Assembly: GCA_002212725.1 (NCBI GenBank)
Contig: MTCR01000102.1
Location: 1 to 64,000, forward strand
DNA: 64,000 nt
Direction: 5' to 3'
From: Sphingobacteriales bacterium TSM_CSM
GTDB taxonomy: Bacteria > Bacteroidota > Bacteroidia > Chitinophagales > UBA2359
This document shows positions 1-7,129 of this stretch, one piece after another. How positions within the stretch are numbered: position 1 is the first letter of the stretch; each line of letters begins with the position of its first letter. The notes below the pieces were generated by a model. The model worked only from the letters and a program-made list of their open reading frames with translations, was not told the DNA's origin and made no database searches. The translations under genes and the position numbers were made by a program.

Positions 1-1
1 C

Positions 2-2392
2 AACACCTGGTATTTGTTTCAGCCTTCCGCCACCGGCGAGTATGGCATTACCACCTGCACCGCCGCCTGCAATACCGCCGTTTGGGTATATGACTACTGC
101 GAAGGACTTGATTGGGACGATACCCAGGAAGGCGCTATTGGTTACGAAAATGATGGTTGTCCCAACGGAACCGGACAAAACGCCATTTTATACCTGAACC
201 TGCAAGCCGGAAATACTTACTACATTCGTATTGGCGATGACGGAACCGCTTGCGAGGGAATTCCCATTGCATGGAGTGTGTTATACATCGGGCCTATTAC
301 CGGCTGTATGGACCCCACCGCCTGCAATTTTGAACCTATGGCAACCGTACATGTGCCTTCGGAATGTCTGTATTCGCCCAACCCAAATTGCCCGGCAGGG
401 CCCGATTTGATTGTGGTACAAAGCGAAATTGTAAGTTCTATGTACACCCAAAACAAAAGTAATACCAGCAATTGCTACGTAAACGAAGGCTGTATGGCCG
501 GCTACGGAACCCGCCGCATTTTGCGCTTTACCACACATATTAAAAACATAGGTAACCAGGATTATTACATTGGCTCGCCTCCGGCATCGCAAACGGCGCA
601 AGACCCACAATGGGAATGGGATAACTGCCACCAACACTGGCACTATGAAGGTTATGCCGAATACGTATTATACGATGTAAACGGCGTAGAACTGCCCGTA
701 GGTTTTAAAAACGGCTTTTGTGTGTTGGATTTGGAATGCTCGGGCGGCGGAACGGCTAAGTTTAGTTGCAGCAACCAGGGCATTACCGCCGGCTGCGGCG
801 ATATATACAGCCATAGCCTCAACTGCCAATGGATTGATATTACCAGTGTTCCATCGGGCATTTACACCTTGGTTGTAAGGGTAAACTGGGACCATTCGCC
901 CGATAAATTGGGGCGCCATGAACTGAATTACAGCAACAACTGGGCGCAGGTGTGCATACAAATTACTCAGGGCGCCAGCAGCGCATCGGTAAGTGTGGTA
1001 AGCGGTTGTACCCCTTATACCGATTGTTTGGGCGAAATTTACGGCGCAGCCCAGCCCGATTGCAGCGGCATTTGCAACGGCCCCTACAAAGTGGGCGACA
1101 CCAACCTGAACTATCAGTACGACGACCTGGACCCCGAAGGCTACCTGAACGGCATTATTGACGGAACTTTGGAGTACGGAACCTGCAAAGATGCCAATCA
1201 GGATAACCTCCTGAGCATTACCGATGCCATATTGGTAAACGCCTGTGTGCGCGAATTAGACGAACTGCCGCACCCGGGAGCCGAATGGCGCGATTTTTGC
1301 GACCTGGCCACCTTCAATATTGTGAACACCAACGATACGGCATGGTTTAGCTTAGGCGCTGCCAATGCCGGCGAACAATATGTAGATATTTACCTCAAAA
1401 ACCCGCTTACCCATGTTTTGGGCTACCAGTTGCAAATGAGCGGCGCACAGTTTAGCAACGCCCAAAACCTGGTGCCCGATGCCGGCTATGAAATAGATGT
1501 ACGCCATAACGAAGCCGGGTTAATCATCGGGTTTTCGCCCAATGAAAGCATTATTCCGCGGTATCTTGTGCCAACACCTGTTTTGCGCGTGTATTACAGC
1601 CAGGTTACCGGTTCCGAAATTTGCCTCGAATCTGTAATGACTGCCGTAAACAACAACTATGAAGAGGTGGTAGGTATTGTAACCGATAACTGCCGCACAC
1701 CCTACCATACCATACAGGTAAAACTGTGGTTGCAGGGTGCTTACAATGCCGCCTTAAATATGATGCAAACCACTTTGAGCGCCAACGGATGGCTGCCTGC
1801 CGCACAACCCTTTAATACTGCGCCATGGAATTATAACGGAACCGAAACCGTTGGCAGCCCCGCCAACATAATGCCCGATATTACCGATTGGGTATTGATT
1901 GAGCTAAGACATGCCACCAACCCCGCCGTTATTGCCGAGCAACGCGCCGCTTTTGTGCGCAACGACGGCTATTTGGTTGATGTAAACGGCAATGAAGGGG
2001 TAAACATTACCCAAGCAGACCCCAACCAGAACTACCTGCTTGTTGTAAGGGCGCGTAATCACATGGCTGTAGTGAGCAATGTCTTTTTTACCCCCGCCAA
2101 CCAGCCACTTATTGATTTAACCCAGCCAGCCAACCTGTTTTTGGGCAATTTTACCTTGGCAGAAATTGACACCGATAGCAACGGGCAACCTGTTTTCGGG
2201 TTATTGAGCGGCGATTATAATGCCGATGGTATTATTTCGGTAGCCGATTTTAACCGCTACATCAGCCAACCCTCGCAAATTAACGGCTACTACTTTACCG
2301 ACAGCAACTTAGACGGGCAGGTTTCGATACAGGATTTTAACTACTTTGCCGCCAATGTTGGTAAAATAGGAATGACAATGATAAGGTATTGA
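2..2392 (+). CDS. Secreted lysyl-oxidase-domain protein with dockerin-like repeats, 5' partial
   Basis: The frame is open to the left window edge, so the N-terminus is missing. Residue numbers count from the TTG at 14. A GCMDPTACNFEP-type motif lies near 97. A lysyl oxidase catalytic domain spans about 130-320. It carries the copper-binding signature WEWDNCHQHWH (200-210), Lys232 in GFKNGFC and Tyr265 in GDIYSHSLNCQWIDIT, matching the Lys and Tyr that form the lysine tyrosylquinone cofactor in animal LOX. These enzymes oxidatively deaminate peptidyl lysine to allysine, which crosslinks proteins. After it come dockerin-like calcium loops (about 365-400), a cohesin-like beta region and a C-terminal dockerin-like pair (GDYNADGIISVADFNRY, DSNLDGQVSIQDFNYF). 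The many cysteines indicate export. No type A sorting domain is visible, so the export route is unclear. The next gene is convergent. Confidence 0.85.
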   Translation, partial: NTWYLFQPSATGEYGITTCTAACNTAVWVYDYCEGLDWDDTQEGAIGYENDGCPNGTGQNAILYLNLQAGNTYYIRIGDDGTACEGIPIAWSVLYIGPITGCMDPTACNFEPMATVHVPSECLYSPNPNCPAGPDLIVVQSEIVSSMYTQNKSNTSNCYVNEGCMAGYGTRRILRFTTHIKNIGNQDYYIGSPPASQTAQDPQWEWDNCHQHWHYEGYAEYVLYDVNGVELPVGFKNGFCVLDLECSGGGTAKFSCSNQGITAGCGDIYSHSLNCQWIDITSVPSGIYTLVVRVNWDHSPDKLGRHELNYSNNWAQVCIQITQGASSASVSVVSGCTPYTDCLGEIYGAAQPDCSGICNGPYKVGDTNLNYQYDDLDPEGYLNGIIDGTLEYGTCKDANQDNLLSITDAILVNACVRELDELPHPGAEWRDFCDLATFNIVNTNDTAWFSLGAANAGEQYVDIYLKNPLTHVLGYQLQMSGAQFSNAQNLVPDAGYEIDVRHNEAGLIIGFSPNESIIPRYLVPTPVLRVYYSQVTGSEICLESVMTAVNNNYEEVVGIVTDNCRTPYHTIQVKLWLQGAYNAALNMMQTTLSANGWLPAAQPFNTAPWNYNGTETVGSPANIMPDITDWVLIELRHATNPAVIAEQRAAFVRNDGYLVDVNGNEGVNITQADPNQNYLLVVRARNHMAVVSNVFFTPANQPLIDLTQPANLFLGNFTLAEIDTDSNGQPVFGLLSGDYNADGIISVADFNRYISQPSQINGYYFTDSNLDGQVSIQDFNYFAANVGKIGMTMIRY

Positions 2393-2452
2393 AAAAAGCA
2401 CGGGATAGAGAGTTATTAGTGATATAGGGTGGAGGTGAACCGGAAAGTTGGG

Positions 2453-3568
2453 CTATTTATTACGTAGCCATGCTTCCAGTTCATCTCCATTTTCTATCAG
2501 CCGGTTATCTCCTGTTGTTTTTCCGGGCACTATTTCACAATAACTGGCAGCACGTTGGTATTTATCCTTACATTTAGCCACTTCCTCTTTATTAAACCAC
2601 ATTTCGAGGTAAATGCCCCATTCTTGGTTCCAATAACAAGCAAACTTATTGTCATAAATTGCAAAATCAAGATCTTTGTTGGGGTTGACGAACTGCTTGC
2701 TAAATCCGTTGTCAACCAATATTCGTATTTTAATACCCAAATCAGCAATGTGTTTTCGCAAAGCCATTTGGTGTTTTTCAGAATAAATAATCTGCTCGCG
2801 CTCACTAATAACAAAAATGCGCTCTACCTTAACGCCGCGATTTACCATTCTTTGATTGGCGGTAAGCCAATGGCTTGCCGCCGGAGTACTCCAATAGTGC
2901 AAATCTTTGTAACTAATGGCTAAATACTCTTGCAATATAAACTTTTCGGCAATCACTTTGTATAGATCATACATGGGTTTGCCTGTTATAAACACCTGTT
3001 TATTTTGCGCCATTTTATCAAGCATTTCCAACTGCTCGCTATGAACAAAATTCATAGCTTCAAGGAATGCGTTATTCCTATTATTCGTTTTATTACTCTC
3101 GGATTTGCTATTTGAATACACATCTATCAGCACCAACTTTTCCAATAATTTCAAAAGTCCTTCTGCTGCATTTTCGTTTAATTGGTCTAAAAGGGCAATT
3201 ATTTTGGATTTGTTGTTGCCAAACCAAAGGTTTTCTGCCCCTGTAGCATCTAAACCTACGGCATACCTGCAAAGCGCATCTATAAATTTGCTGTTAGCCT
3301 CTATATTGTCCGGTTCATTTTGCCTCTCTTTTTTTAATAAGGTATTATACTTCTTTTGTAGTGTTTCAGGGTTTATTGTTTTTTCTTGCACATTTTTTGA
3401 TATATCGGCAGCCAGGTCTTCAAAAAACAGACTTCTGGAAATACCATCTTTTAAAATGGCATTTCCGTTTCTGCCTGTTTCAACACTTTTTTCAACTTGT
3501 GCAACATCAAACTTTAAAAAAACTTTATTTATTAATTTTCTGAAGAAGGGAATGGAGTAATTGGGCAT
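2453..3568 (-). CDS. Hypothetical protein, possibly PLD-like C-terminal half
   Basis: A 371-residue protein without signal peptide or membrane segment, so probably cytoplasmic. I do not recognise the family. The N-terminal half is helical and charged. The C-terminal half (about 200-340) contains YWSTPAASHWLTANQRMVNRG followed by VKVERIFVI and an ILVDNGF segment, alternating helices and strands that recall PLD-like or TrmB-type sensor folds with an RGVxVxRIF strand. No HKD motif is visible, so phospholipase activity cannot be claimed. The gene is clearly more AT-rich than its neighbours, with many AAA and ATT codons, which fits recent acquisition. It stands alone, convergent with the lysyl oxidase gene. 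Confidence 0.7.
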   Translation of the reverse strand: MPNYSIPFFRKLINKVFLKFDVAQVEKSVETGRNGNAILKDGISRSLFFEDLAADISKNVQEKTINPETLQKKYNTLLKKERQNEPDNIEANSKFIDALCRYAVGLDATGAENLWFGNNKSKIIALLDQLNENAAEGLLKLLEKLVLIDVYSNSKSESNKTNNRNNAFLEAMNFVHSEQLEMLDKMAQNKQVFITGKPMYDLYKVIAEKFILQEYLAISYKDLHYWSTPAASHWLTANQRMVNRGVKVERIFVISEREQIIYSEKHQMALRKHIADLGIKIRILVDNGFSKQFVNPNKDLDFAIYDNKFACYWNQEWGIYLEMWFNKEEVAKCKDKYQRAASYCEIVPGKTTGDNRLIENGDELEAWLRNK

Positions 3569-3945
3569 ATTTGATAAAATTTGAAACAGGGGGAGTTGAT
3601 AATATTATTACAAGCAATTTATGGTATTGTGCAGGCTTTTCAAAACAGCATATTCCTGCATTTTTACCGTTCGGTTTTGCAAATTTCTGCAAATTTGCTT
3701 AAAAAAACACCAAATATCATACAATTAAGGTGGCAAATAGAGTGAAAAAAGCGTAAATAAGTTGTTTTTCTTCTCAGGTGATTTGTATAGCATGCCTTAA
3801 TTTTGTAAACAAGATGATGGCAACGCAACGGCGCAGACACAAACCATCCTTATTTCGTAATCAGAAGCAAATTAATGGTTAATTGGGTAACACTTCATTG
3901 GAAAATACAGTCTTTCTTATCAGTTCATCCTTAAAACCACTTAAC
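3569..3945. other. AT-rich intergenic region between divergent genes
   Basis: No coding signal. It holds the upstream regions of two divergent genes, a 10-bp palindrome GCAAATTTGC (3689-3698), and a TAATTTTG box (3798-3805) on the plus strand that matches the Bacteroidota -7 consensus but has no convincing -33 element. The box would give the NfeD-like gene a leader of about 135 nt. Confidence 0.4.
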
Positions 3946-4131
3946 ATGAAAAACTTACAACTTTTAATTGGAGCAACCGGAGTTACCGTAACCATGTTTC
4001 GTTTTCATGGCTATGTGCTTATTGGTAATGAACGTTTTGTTGCCCGCTCTTACGTGTTAATTGAAGAAGGTACAAAGGTGTTTGTACATAAGGTAGAGTT
4101 AAATCAACTCATAATTGCCCCGCTAAATTAA
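3946..4131 (+). CDS. Small stand-alone NfeD-type OB-fold protein
   Basis: A 61-residue protein from the ATG at 3946; an in-frame ATG 63 nt upstream is less likely because homology begins at GATGVTVT. The pattern GATGVTVTMFRFHGYVLIG, then RFVARSYVLIEEGTKVFVHKV and LIIAPL, matches the C-terminal OB-fold domain of NfeD proteins, normally the soluble tail of a membrane protein partnered with SPFH/slipin proteins. Membrane helices and ClpP-like protease region are absent, so this is a free OB domain. The only slipin in the window lies about 40 kb away (43435-44196). Function is unknown beyond a likely structural or membrane-scaffold role; assignment rests on the motif pattern. Confidence 0.65.
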   Translation: MKNLQLLIGATGVTVTMFRFHGYVLIGNERFVARSYVLIEEGTKVFVHKVELNQLIIAPLN

Positions 4132-4195
4132 CCGCTGCCGTTTAGGGTAAATTGTGGCTGTAACCGGTATTTCACAGCAGAAAAAACTTGTAAAC

Positions 4196-4230
4196 AAAAA
4201 ATGCCGGCTGTAACCATTATACAGCCGGCA
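4196..4230 (-). terminator. Rho-independent terminator of the TonB receptor gene
   Basis: 11-bp perfect arms (4202-4212 and 4220-4230) around a 7-nt loop. On the minus strand the hairpin is followed by six T residues, so it terminates the leftward gene ending at 4327. Confidence 0.75.
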
Positions 4231-4326
4231 CTACAATAATACGTATGAAAAAGACCTTATGTTATACTTATGTTTTTGGGTTAACTTATAAGCGTAAGCA
4301 GTAACAGCGGGTAGGGTAGGGCGGAT

Positions 4327-6771
4327 TTATTGCCCTTTTACCCTGCTGCGTTCATCATCTGTGGCGGTGCTGCGGCGGCGGGCGTTTTGCACCTGGCTGT
4401 TGCCAAATTTGCAGGTATAGGTAAGGGTTGCCACGCGGGTTTCGTTTTTAAAATTACCGTTCAGACGCAGATTGTTGTCGTTAATGGTAATGCGGTCAAT
4501 ATTGGTGTTAAACACATCGGTAAGGCTGAATTTAAGGTTAGAACCATTGCCGAAGGATTTGCTGATACCCAAATCGGCCGAATAATTGCTTTTTACGTGG
4601 TAAATACCCCAAATAAGCGGCGAGTGGTACTCGGCAGCCACTTCTACCGAAAAGTTTTTAGGCAGCGTAATGTTATTGGCAAGGTAAATCATGCCCGTAA
4701 ACTGGCTGTTGTTGATGGTTTGGTTGAGGTAAACCGACTGGTAACGGCTGTAAAAACCGTTGAGGCTGAGTTGTGCGTTCCACCATTTGGTAACGGGTAT
4801 GGGGGCGCTAACGGTAACCGATGCGTTGTCGAAATGGTCGAAATTGGAAGGTATCTGGTAGGCGTTACGGGTGGTATCGCTTTGTACTATCATATCGCCA
4901 AGTGCATCGGTGGTTCTGCTGTAACTTACCGAGGTGTTAATCATATCGGCATAGGTGTGCGAAAGGGAAACGGAGTGGGTAAACTGCGGTTTAAGAAAAG
5001 GGTTTCCGCGCCCCGATGTAAACTGGTCAATATAAACCGTAAAAGGGTTTAAATCGGTATAACCCGGGCGGTCTATGCGGCGGCTGTAGGCAAATGCCAG
5101 TTGGTTTTTATCATTAAGGGTATAGCTTACGTTTGCGCTTGGAAACAACGAGAGGTAGTTTTGGCGCTCGGTGCGGTTAAGCGTAACAGAATTACCGCGG
5201 TTGTTGGTTTGCTCTGCCCTTAGACCGGCCTGTATTGCCCATTTACCCACTTGCTGACTGTAGTTTACATAGGCGGCGTTAATGTTTTCTGTAAACCGGA
5301 AGTCGTTGTTTTTACCGGCATCGGGCAGCCAAATGCCGTTTTCGGCCTGGGTTTCAAAGAAAATACCGTTGTCAATCCACACATAGCTGCTTTTTACGCC
5401 TGTTTCCAGCATGGCTTTGTTTTTAAGCGGGCGCGAGTAATCTGCTTTGGCAGCGGCAATGTTTACATTGGAATTGTTGTTGCTCCTGAGCAGGTAAGGC
5501 GGTAACACCTCTTGTTCCATGTTAAGGTAGCGGTTGTTGAGGTGGCTGTTTTCTGTTATGCGGTAGGCGGCATAGTCTAAATCCACGTTCAGGGCGCTGC
5601 CATCGGGGTTGAGCTGGTGCTTAAGGTTAAGGTTGTAGGTGGTATTTTTCCAGTTGTTGCGTATATCGGTATTGGCTTTTACATCGGTATAACCCTCTTT
5701 GTTAAAGCCGTCCAGGGCAATATGGTTGTCAATATCTGTATTGGCAAGGTCAAACTGCCCGTTAAACAACACGCCTACGGTGGTTTTGGGTGTTACAAAC
5801 CAATCGGCGCCGGTTTTAAGGGTATGGGTTTGGTTGTGGTACAGCTGGTAAAAATTCTGGTCAAACACTAAGCTGTCGCCGGGCAACTCCACAAACCGGC
5901 GGAAATAGTTGTCGTTTCCGCGTTTGCGGTCGGTATAACCATAATTGCCAAAGAGGTTTACTTTTTCGTTGCGGTAGTTCAGGTTAAGGTTAGTTCCAAA
6001 AACGGGGTTCCAGCCGTAGCCGGCGTTGGCGCTTGCCGAGCCGTTAATGCCGGTATTTTTGTTCTTTTTAAGCCGTATGTTAATAATGCCGGCATTACCT
6101 GCCGCATCGTATTTTGCCGATGGGTTGGCAATAATTTCTACGCGGTCTATGGTGTTGGCAGGTAAAGATTGCAGCATAACGCCCAATTGTTCGTGGGTGA
6201 GTTGGGTAGGTTTGTCATCAACCATAACCAAAACCCCTTGTTTCCCTTTCAGGCTAATTTCCTGCTGTTGGTTTACCGTAACCCCCGGCGAGCGCCGCAG
6301 CACATCTAATGCCGAACCGCTTTGAGCTATGGCGCTGCTTTCTACGTTTACCACCATTTTATCGGCCTGCATTTCTACCAACGGTTTTTTATAAGTAACC
6401 GTAACCTCCTGTAAACCAACTGTTTCGGGTTGCATTTGCAAGGTTGGCAATACTATGTGTCCGTTTTCGGTGCTTTGGTTTACACTAAAGGCAGCCGAGT
6501 GCAGTTTGCTGTAACCTAAGTAAGAGCCTTCTACATAGTACGTTCCGTTTAATACGGCATCAAATTCAAAATTGCCGTCTGCATCGGCAAGCGCCCCTTT
6601 GGTAAACACCGAATCGGGCAACGAATACAATACCGCCGTGCCAAAACTCATCGGCTCGTTTTTCTCGTTTACTAATTTTCCCTGTACATAAACCGAAATT
6701 GCCTGCTCTTGGGCAAACAAGGCATTTACCGATAAAATGCCCAACAAAATACCTAACAATAAAATAACCAT
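4327..6771 (-). CDS. TonB-dependent receptor (CarboxypepD_reg / OMP_b-brl_3 type)
   Basis: An 814-residue outer-membrane protein. A signal peptide ends near ALFAQ (about 20). A carboxypeptidase-regulatory-like beta-sandwich (about 27-115; GKLVNEKNEPMSFGTAVLY, then DADGNFEF) precedes a plug domain (about 120-240; VMVDDKPTQL, IDRVEIIANPSAKYDAAG, INIRLKKN) and a long beta-barrel rich in aromatic residues and Asn to the C-terminus. This is the SusC-like but shorter class that imports unknown ligands using TonB energy. No SusD partner is adjacent, so the substrate cannot be inferred. The upstream region has an inverted repeat that may be an operator, and a terminator follows the gene. Confidence 0.88.
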   Translation of the reverse strand: MVILLLGILLGILSVNALFAQEQAISVYVQGKLVNEKNEPMSFGTAVLYSLPDSVFTKGALADADGNFEFDAVLNGTYYVEGSYLGYSKLHSAAFSVNQSTENGHIVLPTLQMQPETVGLQEVTVTYKKPLVEMQADKMVVNVESSAIAQSGSALDVLRRSPGVTVNQQQEISLKGKQGVLVMVDDKPTQLTHEQLGVMLQSLPANTIDRVEIIANPSAKYDAAGNAGIINIRLKKNKNTGINGSASANAGYGWNPVFGTNLNLNYRNEKVNLFGNYGYTDRKRGNDNYFRRFVELPGDSLVFDQNFYQLYHNQTHTLKTGADWFVTPKTTVGVLFNGQFDLANTDIDNHIALDGFNKEGYTDVKANTDIRNNWKNTTYNLNLKHQLNPDGSALNVDLDYAAYRITENSHLNNRYLNMEQEVLPPYLLRSNNNSNVNIAAAKADYSRPLKNKAMLETGVKSSYVWIDNGIFFETQAENGIWLPDAGKNNDFRFTENINAAYVNYSQQVGKWAIQAGLRAEQTNNRGNSVTLNRTERQNYLSLFPSANVSYTLNDKNQLAFAYSRRIDRPGYTDLNPFTVYIDQFTSGRGNPFLKPQFTHSVSLSHTYADMINTSVSYSRTTDALGDMIVQSDTTRNAYQIPSNFDHFDNASVTVSAPIPVTKWWNAQLSLNGFYSRYQSVYLNQTINNSQFTGMIYLANNITLPKNFSVEVAAEYHSPLIWGIYHVKSNYSADLGISKSFGNGSNLKFSLTDVFNTNIDRITINDNNLRLNGNFKNETRVATLTYTCKFGNSQVQNARRRSTATDDERSRVKGQ

Positions 6772-6819
6772 AGCGAGTAAGTGTTTGTGTTTTACAATTT
6801 TTTGCGTTTAACAAGAGAC

Positions 6820-6880
6820 AAAGTACCTTATGCTAAAAGTATCTGTGTTTCACTTGCTACTATGTAACGCAAGGTACTTT
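6820..6880. promoter_or_regulatory. 10-bp inverted repeat upstream of the TonB receptor gene
   Basis: AAAGTACCTT (6820-6829) and its exact reverse complement AAGGTACTTT (6871-6880), 41 nt apart, just upstream of the receptor start at 6771. Spacing suits a pair of half-operators or overlap with the promoter; no bound regulator can be named. Confidence 0.35.
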
Positions 6881-7129
6881 AGTAAAGTTCAACCCGCGCC
6901 ATTTTTTTTAAAATTTTTTTTCCTTTTTTTTACGGCAGTGGGCAGCGGCGGCAGTTTTGGCTTCGGGCAGCGCTGGTATATCGTACAAAGGAGGGTAAAA
7001 GTTACAGCATCAATCACAAAGTGAAACATTGGGTAAAAAACCGCCGGCAACTGAATTTATATCAAAATAAAAGAGGCGCTTTTAAAATAAAATAACTATA
7101 TTGCACACAGAAAACCATGAACAAACCGT
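6881..7129. other. Intergenic with poly-T tracts
   Basis: Between two divergent genes. It includes three runs of T (within 6899-6932) separated by a few bases, and otherwise no coding or RNA signal. A 12-codon out-of-frame ATG frame (7117-7152) overlaps the start of the TIR gene and is not supported as a gene. Confidence 0.4.

Noticed and set aside
4330-5052. 240-codon plus-strand frame inside the TonB receptor
   Set aside because: Antisense shadow of a long real gene, with no recognisable domain.
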